Source of the DNA: Talpa occidentalis
Taxonomy: Eukaryota > Chordata > Mammalia > Eulipotyphla > Talpidae
NCBI RefSeq assembly: GCF_014898055.3
Contig: NW_023605194.1
Coordinates: forward strand, 100,323,258 to 100,387,257
Reading direction: 5' to 3'
DNA length: 64,000 nucleotides
The first letter of the stretch is position 1, and every line of letters begins with the position of its first letter. Below are positions 1 through 12,294 of the stretch, piece after piece. The position numbers and the translations under genes were made by a program. The notes beneath the pieces were generated by a model. It did no database searches. It saw only the letters and a list, made by a program, of their open reading frames with translations, and was not told the DNA's origin.

Positions 1-1651
1 AGAAATATCAAGAGGGAGCATTTACACAACTTTTATTAAGTGTATGGCTATATTTGTTCTATTTTATTTTTACTTGTTGCTATTCATCTCTTAGTTTGCT
101 TAATTTATAAATTAAACTTTATTATAGGTGTGCATGTATAGGGAAAATGTAGTTATATAGGGTTGGGTACTGTCCACAATTTCAAGTCTCCACTGGGGGT
201 CTTGGAAAGTATCCCCCATGGATAAAGGGAAACTACTCTGTAGAAGGGAAAGAAAGTGCTTTTATATCATATTCTCAAAGTCATGCCTGACCACATTTTA
301 TTTTCAAGAGCGAGCAATAATTAAAGGTTACCTGTGTGTGTGGAGTCACTGTAACATGAAAGGCTTCAACTGAAAATGCTCTCACATTTCAATGCCAATG
401 TTTATTCTTACCAGAGCCATGGTTGGCTACACCCTTACTGCTTGGCCCAGTTTCTTTGTATTCCCTGACACTTCTCTGCTGGGCATCTTGACCCATTCTC
501 TTTTTTTCTGTGCCAGTTACCGGAGCTGCTAGAGTATCAATTCTGTCTGTCATTCTGCCTTTTGATTCGGTGTTGACAATGGAAGGAAGAGAAGCAGCTG
601 GCATTATTCTTCCTTATTAATACAGGATTGCTATTGTGAGGGGGTGGGGATTAGAAAGAAAGAGAGGAAAAGGTAGGACTAGAGAAGAAAGAACAGTTAA
701 TTCAGTTTATGATTTGTTTCTCTTAACATTATGAAGCATTTGTTTCTCTTAACATTATGAAGCAGTGATCCAACTTGTAGTAGCAACAGTGAAGTTTCAG
801 AGAAGAAAATAAGTGTTCAGATCATCTGGGCAGTGATTCTAAATTCCTAATCTTTATTGCAGCAGTGGGAACCTTTTTGGTTTATTTGTTAGACATTGAT
901 GGCATTTCTTCATGCTTTGATTTCCCTCTTTTAACATGGTAAGAAAAAAGTGTGGTTTCAGTCTCATTTACAGGCATTTAAGAGCATTAATGACTGTCTC
1001 CTCAGAGAAAGATTTATGCTCCTAAAAGATTAGAAATTTAATGTCAAGCAGCATCATGACTAGCAGTTTTCAGGGAACAATGTAAGAATCTTGCTAGTTT
1101 TTATCAAAAACAAACAAAGATATATTTGGATATAATTTTATTCTTTCTGGTTTAGAGGTGAAAACTTTTAAATGGACTACTTCTGCATCTAAAATCCTGT
1201 ATTTACAAGAACTCTTCTTGCTCAGGAATATTGTATATTGTGTAGCAATATTGCATATTGTGATTATTGAGAATTTTAAAAATGCAACATTTTCTATTAG
1301 CGACTTTTAACTATACTGTCAAATAAATAAATAGTTTTAACTATCAAAGCCTGTTGTAGAGATACAGTTCAAGAAAATGAACTCAAATATCCCATTCTTT
1401 TCAGTGAAGCATAAAATGTTATTTGTTTATTAACACAATCTTTATTCCAAAGAATTGGCTGCTTCAAGAGACCAACAGAGCATTATTAGTTAGTTCTAGC
1501 ATGTTATCATTTTGTTAATTTAAAGTAGTTTGTTGAATCCACTGTCACTACTTTTTTGGTGCATGTTCTACAATAGTGATTATAATCTCTCTAATAATTA
1601 TTTATATTATGCAACTGAAATTCTCTTTTCTTTTTTCTTAACATGCTGCAG
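1..1651 (+). other. FSTL5: FSTL5 intron, 3' part (partial)
   Basis: AT-rich sequence leading into the microexon. Its last 30 bases are a strong pyrimidine tract ending in the acceptor at 1650-1651. The only structure I see is a perfect 26-bp tandem duplication at 712-763 and an antisense open frame at 389-604 that I cannot assign. The upstream exon, which must end with one base of a split codon, lies outside the window. Confidence 0.75.
712..764. repeat. Perfect 26-bp tandem duplication
   Basis: The unit starting atttgtttctcttaac occurs at 712-737 and again without a mismatch at 738-763. Two perfect copies of a non-simple unit point to a recent slippage or replication duplication. It lies in intron with no visible functional site. 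Confidence 0.9.
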
Positions 1652-1678
1652 TAGCTAACATATTATGGAGAGAAGAAG
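1652..1678 (+). CDS. FSTL5: FSTL5 27-nt microexon
   Basis: This 27-base exon has a long pyrimidine tract and a gctgcag acceptor (AG at 1650-1651) before it, and the donor GAAG|gtacta after it. It enters in phase 1 and leaves in phase 1. With one base from the previous exon and two from the next it reads (V)ANILWREE(G). The final split codon joins the GT that opens the exon at 6828 and continues GLGIGNM, the reading expected for FSTL5 just after its second Ig domain. Since 27 is divisible by three, skipping it would remove nine residues and keep the frame. From memory, human FSTL5 isoforms differ by about nine residues, which would fit this exon. The split first codon cannot be verified here. 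Confidence 0.72.
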
Positions 1679-2054
1679 GTACTATATTTCGGTATTCTTT
1701 TACGCTTTTGTGATTATTTTGCTTAATTTTTAGAGATTTATTGCTATCAGTTTTTAAATTATCATGTGTCTTTATCTTGATTTAATATTTTTGTTAAATT
1801 TCAATAATTTTATATAGACATTTACCAGAAAAATGCTTATTATTCCTCACTAGTTGATTCATTATTTATAAATGAATAGAAAGTTACATTACAAATATTG
1901 AAATGCCTTTAAGAACATGCAATTAATTCAAATAAATAAATGATAATTTTATTACACAAATTATAATTTTATTAAACAATTCATAATCACCTTTGAGAAG
2001 GAATGGTATACAAAACATTGTCTTAGGAATAAAGTATGATAAATTATTTAAGGA

Positions 2055-2230
2055 AATGGCTATATTCTTGAAGGGACTGGATTCAAATCCAGTATCCATC
2101 ACTATGTAACCTTGGTCCTCTTTGTCATTATTTTTTTTTATCTCAACTATAAGATTAGTTGTTAATACATAGTAGGGTTGTATTCAGTTTAATAAGTATA
2201 GCACACACAATGAATAGTATCCACTCTCAT
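2055..2230 (+). repeat. MIR-like ancient SINE relic
   Basis: The order ggattcaaatccag, then catcactatgtaaccttgg, then a pyrimidine-rich stretch, then tcaactataagatt and an A/T-rich end follows the MIR consensus core (free-text tRNA head, CORE region and tail). It is strongly diverged, as expected for MIR, so the limits are approximate. Confidence 0.45.
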
Positions 2231-4139
2231 CATTATTGTTGTTTTTATTGTTTTCCTTAGTAACAAAGGTTGGAAAGAAAGTACTTGATAAGTACCCAAA
2301 CACACAATTATGCTTTATTTAAATTCTTAGGAGAAAAATGTGAATAGGTCATCATTATACCACATAGTAACCAGTGAAATTAAGCAAAATGTTTGCAATC
2401 AGTCCATCTTAGATGAACTTCACATTCCTCAATTATTACTGAATTGGAGACTTGTTACCTATGGGGGCTGTGTTTCATAAGCTTCAGGAAAGTTTAGAAT
2501 TTACCCATTCTATTTTAAACTCAATGATGAGTTACACCCAATGTCGCTAACCCCACACTCCATTGGTATTGCTCATTAAATCTCTTGTTTAAATTTCTTT
2601 GAGTGCTGTTTACTGAGGAGGTTGTCATGTAGCTACATCTCATTTTATTACCCTTGGATATTTCACATTTAAATGTACAAGTGCAGTCATTGCAGTGACA
2701 TATTTGTTAGCCATTTCTTTATACTGCCTTTCTGGGTGAGAGGAAACAAATCTTCACATGTGCATTTTAAAGGATTTATTCCTTTTGTCATTGTAATGGA
2801 AGGAACAATACTTAGGTCAGAAATCAGTTACCACAGATTTGACTTTGCTGATTAAATGCTGGCTTTTGTGATTAATTGAAAATTTGGATAAGTTATTTTA
2901 CCTCACTGTAAAAAAAAAATATGTGTTTTTACCTCCTAAATATTTCTTAATGTTTGAAATACAGTTGATACTCTCCTTATCAATCTGTGATATATGAAGC
3001 TACTTAATGTTTGTGAACAACCCCTCCTTATGATTGAACTTTGATTAGTACCATTAGAGTTGCTTGCAATAATTATTAATTTTTAGTATTAATTTAATAT
3101 TCTTCAGGCTATCATCAAAAGTTTTGGAGACCTTCAGTTTATTTGAGATTTTAGTGAGATTCATTATATGAAGCAACTCTTATCTTTTTAAAATTTTATT
3201 CTCTTAGTTTTGGGAAATGTGTATTCTCAATAATTATTTTCCACCAATCAATGATCGTTTTATTCTTCATGGCTTTGACACAGAATATATGCTTAGGAAA
3301 TAATAACTACTTAGTACATGTTGCAGATTATTTAGGACATATACCATAAATGTGTTTTTGTAAATTTTCACGTCTAATTGTCATCAGAGTTCTTTGTTTT
3401 TTGTTGGGATAAAAAAAATGTAAAATAAAATATTTGAGAAAATAATGTACTTGACTGAGTTTCATAGGCATCTATAATTTATTTTTTATGATGCCACACT
3501 AATTGGCAAGGAATTACAATTGGAAATGATTGCATTTAATAATAATTATGGTGGCCAGTGATAATAGAGCTGTTTAAGAAATCACCGAACCCTAACAGGG
3601 TGTACAATTACTTTATTAAATGTAATTAAAATATTAACTATCTGGAGCTTCCAAACTAAATTTCTGTCTCTATATTTAGAAGATAGAAAAACAAATATGA
3701 ACTACACATTTTTGAGATCCATTTTTTCTTACACTGTAGCTGTGTTTTCTGATTATATGCTTGCCTCTTTCTCATGGTCAAGAGAAAATTTATTTAACAG
3801 AGAACCCCAAAGAAGTCAGAAACTTTAAGGTCAATAATGGAAAGAAAATTCAAAATGAAAATACCTCTTACAATTTTATATTATTTCCTGTGTGTGGAAA
3901 AACTATGAAATTTTGTTTAACTGATTTTTTTTCCAATAACGCATATTAGAATGTGGCTAGCCAGAAATTTGTAACCTGATTCAATTTTATTGAATTTAAT
4001 ATGCATTATTTTAGTAATCACATGGATATTTATGCTTGGAGCCACATCTTTCTGTCTGTTTTACTTTCGTTTTTTTGCTAGTCATCATTGTAATTCACAG
4101 GATATAGAATGGCAATCTTCAAGGAAATATCTCATTTAT

Positions 4140-4240
4140 TGACACACATTTTTTGAGCCTATTAAATGTAAAGCACTTTGAAAGTACTGGAAATGCAGTA
4201 ATAAATAAAATCTAATATTGACCAAAAGAACCTCTTAGTC
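4140..4240 (+). repeat. Possible ancient interspersed repeat
   Basis: The text from tttttgagcctattaaatg through ctggaaatgcagtaataaa to cttagtctagtgg resembles a common mammalian interspersed repeat (a size-variable 'gagcacctactatg... gggatacagcagtgaa' type consensus). The family cannot be fixed by eye. Confidence 0.28.
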
Positions 4241-4684
4241 TAGTGGATTAAAAGCATAATCATTCTACTGTCAACTAAGTTTACTATGTAATTTCAAAAT
4301 ACATTATGGTGGAGGAAGGACTCTCGGTCCCCTGGTGTGGGTACAGTGTGGTAACATAAATCTGAAGAGTTGTAAATCTATACCTCAGAATCATATAAAG
4401 TATTGTGAGCCAAGGTTACCTAATTCAAAAACATATATAAAATACATATTGAAACATTCAATATGGATGGTTTTGTTCTACAATATTTTTGTGATCTTGT
4501 AATCGATTATAATCTAATGAAGATTTAACTAATGCTTATTTAGTTGCTAACATTTTGGGAGTTGTTATTTGATTTAGCTTAATTAGTATTTTGATTAATA
4601 CAAATAATTAAGCATTTTAAGCCATTTTATTCACTTCAGATTAATCTGAAAATTATTCATTTTATGTATTAATTCATTATTGTA

Positions 4685-5233
4685 TTTTTTTAATTAAAGT
4701 AGCATTGGCTTACATTGCTGTTTGTGTTTTAGACATATAGGATATCCCCTTCCACGGGCTGTCACCACATCACACCCACCAACAAAACACCCTCAGTCAC
4801 TACTCTTGTCCATTGTACTCCCTCCCTGTCATGTTCTCTGCCCTTTCTCTTCCCAGCCAGTAGCCTTAATTTTGGAGTCCAGCATTTTAGGGTTGGTTCT
4901 TAGTTTGACTTTATCTGACCTTTTGTTTAGTTTCTCTGCATTTATTCTGCATATAAATGACATCATCCAGGGCCTCTCCAGTGGCACAGCGGTTGAGCAC
5001 TGGGTTGAGAACCTGCCTGCTCCTGTTAGATCCCTGGCTGCTCCCCGGCCACCAGAGGAGGGTCCCACATGGCGCGCAGACATCTCCTGCCGCCCGCTGC
5101 TCCCCTCAGCAGTGTGCTTCGGTCCTTCTGCCTGCTCTGCTCCCCGCTCTGGCTCTGGTGAATTCTCTCACCCTCCCGCACTTCTGACTGTACCCAGTGC
5201 TTGTATAAACAAACAAACAAAAAAATGCCTCCA

Positions 5234-5281
<48 letters not shown>

Positions 5282-5355
5282 ATGACATCGTCCAGTTTAT
5301 GGCCTTGTCCTTCTGACTTTTCTTACTGAAATCCCTCCAGGCTCATCGTTATAAA
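4685..5355 (-). mobile_element. Old L1 3' end, interrupted by a SINE
   Basis: Read on the minus strand, 4685-4970 and 5296-5355 form one L1 3' terminal piece: an A-rich end (poly-T on the + strand near 4684-4692), the 3' UTR, then the conserved last part of ORF2. The piece is split by a SINE at 4971-5279 whose target-site copies flank it. It is 5'-truncated and its frame is broken, so it is a relic. Confidence 0.7.
4971..5279 (+). mobile_element. tRNA-derived SINE, young subtype, nested in L1
   Basis: A full-length copy starting ggcctctccagtggcacag, with a tRNA-like head, the family's GC-rich body, gtgcttgtataaacaaac, and a long (AAAT)n tail at 5235-5283. The target-site duplication is aaatgacatcatccag (4955-4970) against aaatgacatcgtccag (5280-5295), one mismatch. 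Between two A-rich segments the tail carries atgcctccattaaa (5225-5238), which also occurs in the SINE at 8512. Confidence 0.92.
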
Positions 5356-5615
5356 GAATATATGTGACTTAGATTGAATAAACACGTTATTCACTTGTGC
5401 AAGTTAATCCATGTACTTTTATTGTTATCCTCAGTCTCATTTAATAAACCTTGCAGGTGTTGTCAATTGAAATAAATTAAACTTGGAGTAATTTTGATAT
5501 TTATTATCTCCCTTTTGATAGATGTTTTAGAATGGAAACATTTTAAGCAAGAATGGTTTAGATTTCCAAAATATAAGATTTCAATAACTTTACTTATTTC
5601 TTGAAGAGTTGTGCT

Positions 5616-5888
5616 ATTTGGACCTCCCTGGTGGAGCAGGGGTTAAGTCTCGGCATTATCAAGCTATCACCAGCCACTGTGGCATGAGTTTGAATCCCAG
5701 CCAGGGAGCTGACCCACAGAGCACAGCATACCTCTTCTGTCTTGCCTGCTGCTCCCCTCACCAGTATATTTCAGTCACTCTGCCTGCCTGTTCCGCTCCC
5801 CACTCTGTCTCTGGTGATTCCTCTTACCCCCGACACCTCTGGCCTAGAACCCAGTTCTTGTATACTAAATAAATAAAAATAAATCTTT
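5616..5888 (+). mobile_element. tRNA-derived SINE, older subtype
   Basis: It starts near ggacctccctggtgg and carries the older body form (gccagggagctgaccc, catacctcttctgtcttgcc), ending cttgtatactaaataaata. The 12-bp duplication aagagttgtgct at 5604-5615 and 5889-5900 is exact. The head is diverged (ggagcaggggttaag), so its Pol III boxes are probably decayed. Confidence 0.9.
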
Positions 5889-6799
5889 AAGAGTTGTGCT
5901 TATCACTGAGTTATATAAGGTATAGTTAGACTGAATATTGTTATGCACACTGAGCAAGGGAGTCACTCAAATATCCATAAAAAGACTGCAATGCCTTAAA
6001 TCTAGGTGTGTTGGAAAAAGGCAGAAGCAGAAGACACAAAGAACTGGCATGAAAACTCCTCTGGTGCAGGTCTCTATCAACCTCTGCCTTACAAGGTTCT
6101 AATTTATAATATCCCACACCCTTTAGGTGTGGATTTATAAAGTTAGTGAGATGAAATTCTGAGCGTTTATACTCCCATATCTATAGAGAGAAAAATAATT
6201 AAAAGTACCATTTCACTGTGATTTTCTAATATTTTAAACTAATAAAAGTTTTAATGTATAATAAGAGACCCTGGTCATTGCCAGTACAAAGACTGATTTA
6301 TAAGACCTCTGTGTCAAATTACAAAGGCTAGTCTGGAAAATGGATATTTTCCACAATCTGGGGAATGTAAATTTCTAGAAGTCTTAATATATATAAACTA
6401 AGTACTCAAAAGGAATGAAATTTTATTTTCCCTAGAAAAATCCATTAACCGTACTAGAACATATATGATTCTTCAAAAAGTAATTTTATTTCTTTATTAA
6501 TATTTAAAGTAAGTGGGGAATGTATCTGACAATCTATGCATCAAAGAGTTTAATTGCCATTTATAATTGTTTAAAATATTTCAAATCTATTGAATAATAT
6601 TAAAGCACACACTGAATTTCATATTAGGTAGAATAAGGTAGAGTATACAAAATAAATGCCACACAATGGCTTAGGTATACAGTAAAGATCTCATATGGCT
6701 TGCTTTTTTAACATTACATGACTTTAAAAATTGATTGGCCAGTGATGCATGGGGCACTAAGTTTTGGTTTTTTAAAGATTTCTGATAATTTTATTTTGA

Positions 6800-6955
<156 letters not shown>

Positions 6956-7961
6956 TAAAACTTTCTTTGTAGTTTTATGAAACAGTTATGTTAAAGACAA
7001 CTATATTTTGGAAATACCAGAAATATGTATATATATGAAACTTGTATTGGGAAGAAAATATTGAAACTATTTTGTTGGTTATTGCTCTATGGTAGTTTTA
7101 TATTTGAGGAGGAAACAATGTATTGTGTATTCATAATTGTTTGGAATTAAAATTAAGGCAATACTAGTGAAATACCCAAAATAAACACAAGATTACTTGC
7201 TTTTCAATTTAGAATCTCTTATTTTGGTAGATAATAATTACTTTAACAAATGAAACAAAAGAACATGTAAATAATCTGACAGGATATTTGGGTACATTGG
7301 ATGCTTTATAAATGTTAATTACCTTTTATTCTTCATATAATTTTTCATGAGATATAAGTAGAATAAATGGTTCAGATTTATGTGGGAAAATATCCATTCC
7401 TTTTTCTATTTGTATACACCTTGCCTTTCTAGAACTAATTTTTTTCTACAATTTTAGAACTGAATATCTGGCAAAGAGCATTGATTACATATATTGAAAT
7501 GCATATTTTCTGTAAAATAACAAGAGATTTTCATATTGTTATGATTTTACATACTGACATAAGTATGTGTACATTAATTATGTAATAAATAGCAGGTATT
7601 GCTATTACCTATGTGTTCTCACAAGTTCAGACACATACCAGACACACAAAATAACTTATTGGCAGATCTTTTCATGGTTTCCACTCTTAATATTTATTTT
7701 TAAGGTGGCATGTCAATGAGGTATGAGTAAAAAAGATGTTAAAAGTCATAATTTAGATCCTTTATTTTTACTTCTATTCAAAGCCTACCCATAGCCAGTA
7801 TTGTTATCATATATATTGAAAATGACCCTGTATTTTATACCTTAAAATCATGCCCTAAAACAAGAAAAAAAATTTCTAATGAAATAAGAAATGTGAAATA
7901 AGTAAAATGATTATCTTTCCTCCAGATATACTGTAGGACAATCCAATGACCTTTAATTTTA

Positions 7962-8241
7962 TTTATTTATTTGTAAAGATTTATTTATATATTTGTTTGT
8001 TTGTTTGTTTGTTTATTTATTTATACAAGCATGGGAGGGTGAGCAAATTCATCAGAGCCAGAGCGGGGAACAGAACAGGCAGACCAACGAAATACACTGC
8101 TGAGGGGAACAGCAGGTGCAGCAGGAGAGGTTTGCGCGCCATGTGGGACCCTCCCTGGTGGCAGGGGATCGACTGTCACTGCAGAGGCCGCGGGCAGCTT
8201 CGCAGCCCAGCGCTCAACTGCTGCTCCAGCAGGGGAGGCCC
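7962..8241 (-). mobile_element. tRNA-derived SINE, young subtype, antisense
   Basis: On the minus strand it has the head (gggcctcccc-type, degraded), the body with ctctggttctg-like motifs, and a tail rich in (AAAT) and (AAAC), seen on the + strand as ttgtttgtttgtttg. The exact 15-bp duplication tgacctttaatttta lies at 7947-7961 and 8242-8256. It forms an inverted pair with the SINE at 8512. Confidence 0.93.
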
Positions 8242-8511
8242 TGACCTTTAATTTTAAATGAAGAAAATAATTCAGTTCAATATATCCTTGATTACTTAAA
8301 TGAAATAATTTTAAATTTAAAAATACTTCAGTTATTGGCTGTATTACTTAATAGAATTGCTACCATATTTGTGAAGTTATAGATTAACAACAAGTACACA
8401 AACCTTTTAAATACAATATGCAATTTTATTTTAAGATCATATAATATCAATACTGACTGGATACATTTTGAATAAGGTGTTTATGTATGTAAATCAAAAA
8501 CATAAGTATAT

Positions 8512-8826
8512 AGGGCCTCCCCAGTGGCGCAGTGGTTGAGCGCTGGGTTGCGAAGCTGCCCGCGGCCTCTGTGGCGCCGGTTCGATCCCTGGCTGCTCCC
8601 CGGCCACCAGAGGAGGGTCCCACATGGCGCTCAGACCTCTCCTGCCGCCCCTGCTCCCCTCAGCAGTGTACTTCGGTCCTTCTGCCTGCTCTGCTCCCCG
8701 CTCTGGCTCTGGTGAATTCTCTCACCCTCCCGCGCTTCTGACTGTACCCAGTGCTTGTATAAACAAACAAACAAAACAAACAAATAAATAAATAAAAACA
8801 TGCCTCTATTAAAAACAAAACAAAAC
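8512..8826 (+). mobile_element. tRNA-derived SINE, young subtype, complete Pol III boxes
   Basis: The best-preserved copy for the family's promoter: an A-box-like TGGCGCAGTGG at 8525-8535 and a B-box-like GGTTCGATCCC at 8579-8589, both close to tRNA gene consensus. The body ends gtgcttgtataaac, followed by (AAAC)/(AAAT) units, then atgcctctattaaa (8800-8813) and more A-rich sequence. The 16-bp duplication aaaaacataagtatat at 8496-8511 and 8827-8842 is exact. Confidence 0.94.
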
Positions 8827-11800
8827 AAAAACATAAGTATATGAATATTTGCTTCTGATAAAGCAAATCATTCAATTTCATATTCTATAGTCTTATAAAA
8901 CATAGGTGAACTCGTTCTCTCTTGTGTCTGTGCATTCTTTCCCTTTCATAATTAACCTGTCCATTTAATATGAAAAAAATCATATCTTGTTTAGTAAGAG
9001 ATGATTATTTAATCAGTGTTTGTAGTCCAAATATGCTTAGTGCAATGCCTTACACATACATTTGTTAAATGACTTTAATGAATTCAATGAAAATTGAATG
9101 AATGAATTTAATATAAATTCCATGGCTCAGAGCTTTGGTCTATTCATTATATTAGGTGTTCTCTATATTTAAAGATCTATATATCTAATGTCTTCTTCAT
9201 TATACTATTTTTCCTTACTTTACAATTCTGACAAAACAGTGTTCTTCTTTTAATGCATTTGTGAGAAATGTTTCATAGAGTAGTTTATCATTGAATTGTT
9301 TCAAGGTAAATATAACCTCTTGGGTTCATTAATTCAGGATCATATAGTCAAAATGTACAATGCAGATGCCATGTATAGATAGCTGAGTTCTATTATAGAA
9401 AAATGAACTAATTCATCTGGATTTTAGAAGATAAATCTCTTGTGTGCAAGTAGTGAAAATGAGTATTTTGGAGTCATTTTTCCCACAAAGGGATTAAAGA
9501 TACATAGAATATTTTTCAAAGTCACTGTTGATATTAAGGGAATAGAAGTGCATTTCCCAATATAACTCATTGGCCCGTAAAGTTTAGATAAAAACTGAAA
9601 TATTTAGAATATAGAATATTCCATCAAACCTCTCAGAAGATGCTTTTTGCTTTTTTGCTTGCTCTAAATAAAAATTCAATTTTGGTACAATGTCAGATTA
9701 TATCAGGACTGAAGTTTTGATAGTGAACTAGTGAGTGTTCATACAACATACTTTTATGTTATACTTTCATCTTTTTTTTTCGTTTTTGTTATGTATCCTT
9801 ACTAGATAGGATTCTTGGTATATTTATCTTAGTTGTACACATGATTTCATCTTGTCTCAGTATGAACAGCCTGAACTTCAAGCAAATTGAATTCTATTCC
9901 AGACTTATGAATTCAGAACTCAAACTGAAATAGGTTTGGCAAAAATGTTTAAATTATAGGTTCAAGGAAGAAAAAGGTAACCAACTTTGTAGCTGTTTGA
10001 TTTTCAACTATTTTTTCCATCCTCAATGGCCACTGCTTAAATCTTTAATACTTCCAAATTCAGCTATTTCTATATTTGCTTATTATAGATATAGCTGCAA
10101 CTCTTCACACATACCAAGGTGTTACTTATTTTTTTCATGGGTGCTAAAACACCAGATCTTATGCACAGAACATCGTTTCTACAGGAAATCTGATGTGAAT
10201 GACCTCCAAAATGTCTGTTTCCTAGTTCGTCATTTCCACATACTATAACTATTTTACTATTATAAACTGATACTATTAGTAGTCTACTAGGATGAAACGT
10301 GCGTGTAAGGACAGAATTTTATAGTGTCTAGAATACTTAAGCATCAGGAATTTAAACTGAGGTTATATTTGGGCACACAGAGTCCACATTCCTTTTTCTG
10401 TTGGTGCCCCCCTCACCACAAGGAGTGTAGTCTTCGAGGCATACATCAATTCCTTTAGTTAAAACTCCAAATTTCCCTATTCATCATTTCATTCTGTTTC
10501 CAATCCAATTACTACTTCTCCAAACTCTGTCCACAAAAATACTTGAAACACCAGCCTTTTTTTATCTGACACTGACAATTGATTTCCCTGTGAAGCCATT
10601 GAGAAACCTTTTGAATTTAATACCACTGTATTTTCCAGAAAAGTAATCGAAATGTTTCCCCACTTATTCTTCTCTCAGAGGGTCCTTATTCAAACATGGC
10701 TTAAGTTACAAAGGGTTATAGAATGATAAAAATTTAAGCTTTTGTCCCTTTGTGGTACAATGATATCCTGCAAAGAGCTTCCTAAAGAGAAGTAATGTAA
10801 ACTCCCTCTAACTATTCCTTAGAAGATTACTCTGTAGATTTTAAAAGAAATAAATTTATGAAATTGGTCTTTGAAGTTCTGAACTTAAAAAGAACCCTCT
10901 AATCCTTCATTAAAAATCACACTGTTTCAAAATTTTCACATTGTGTTTCTTTAGATTTTAGGTATGTAAGTATGACATTGAGGGAACTAGAGTGAGAAGC
11001 ATGTAAGTTGTGCAAGAGCCTTGTAATGGTGCTGCGTGGCTATTTGGATCAAATGGTTTTGTCTAAGAAATCATGTCTTTTTCAAAAGATTATTAATAAG
11101 GACCAAGGGAGCTATTTGGGTGAATGTAAGCAGAATGATGCATCTTCTGCAATCTATTGCCATCGTTTTAAAACATTTTTATATGATTACTAAGGACTCA
11201 CTATAAACATGAGTATATTCTATGTACTTCAGAAAGAAATGTGTTTACAGTAATTTGGATTTTCAATAGGTGCTTTTAAGGGTAAAATTGAAAAGTGTAA
11301 CACAAAAATTACTGATACAAGTATGTTTATACATGAAACCTTTTTTTCTTGACACAAAATCACATAACTCTATGTATTTTAAATATGAATTTAAAATACA
11401 TTTTCTCATCCAGGACTTTTGTATTCACAGAAATGCACCTATTTCTTTTTCCAAAGTAATAGAAATACATGATAAAAATAAAATAATGCAAAAAAGCTTA
11501 TGATAACAAGCAGTTTCTTGCGGCATGTCCCCTGTTCCCAGATCTACTTCATGTAATTGAATCTATTCAGTGACTCTAAATAATGTGTTCGGTAGTGATA
11601 TTTTTTGATTTATCAATATTAGATATTTCCTATTGGTGTTCCTTTACAGCAGGTGATTATTTTACTTAAAATTACTTTCCTTCATTGTAAATATAGTAAA
11701 ATTTAAATAATTATTTTCATGATTTTTGTGAATGAAATTTATAATTTTAAATATGCACTCAAATGTTAGTCCTTATTTTTCTTGGAATTTCTTAAATATT

Positions 11801-12029
11801 TAATATTTTCAGAACTCTTGTTTGATTTCTCATTGCTTACATTTTTATTTCAATAGTAGCTTCAAAATTGTCAGTAGTTTCAATTTAACATAAAGTCTAT
11901 TCATTTCTTTAATATTTTATATATCAGCTAGTTCATTTATCTCAGTTTGGATAATTGGGGAGTTGGTTCAGGAAACAAAAGTGTAGATTAAATTAAATTA
12001 TTAAATGGTAGGCTAATTTTAACATTTTT

Positions 12030-12294
12030 TAAAGATTAATTTTATTTATTTATGCATATGAGAACTGGGGTGTAGGCCAGAGATGTGGGGGGTGAGAGGA
12101 TTCACCAGAGACAGAGTGGGGAGCAGAACAGACAGATTGACTGAAATACACTGCTGAGGGGAACTGCAGGTGATACAGGAGAAGACTGCTGTGCCATGTG
12201 GGTCAGCTCCCTGGCCAGGATCTAACTCATGCTACAGTGGCTGGTGATAGCTTGACAGGGCTGAGACTTTTATCCCTGAGCCACCAGAGAGGCC
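12030..12294 (-). mobile_element. tRNA-derived SINE, older subtype, antisense
   Basis: Reading the minus strand gives ggcctctctggtggctcag, an altered head, then the older body with gccagggagctgaccc and a tail ending catatgcataaataaata. The flanks aacatttttt and cacatttttttt are A/T-rich and make only a weak target-site match. Its divergence suggests an older insertion than the copies at 39259 or 57795. Confidence 0.88.

Noticed and set aside
4971..5060. tRNA gene at SINE heads
   Set aside because: The A and B boxes are part of SINE heads; the sequences do not fold as functional tRNAs and are followed by SINE body.
4722..5237. 171-codon + strand frame
   Set aside because: It runs across an old L1 tail and a SINE; no real protein would span both.
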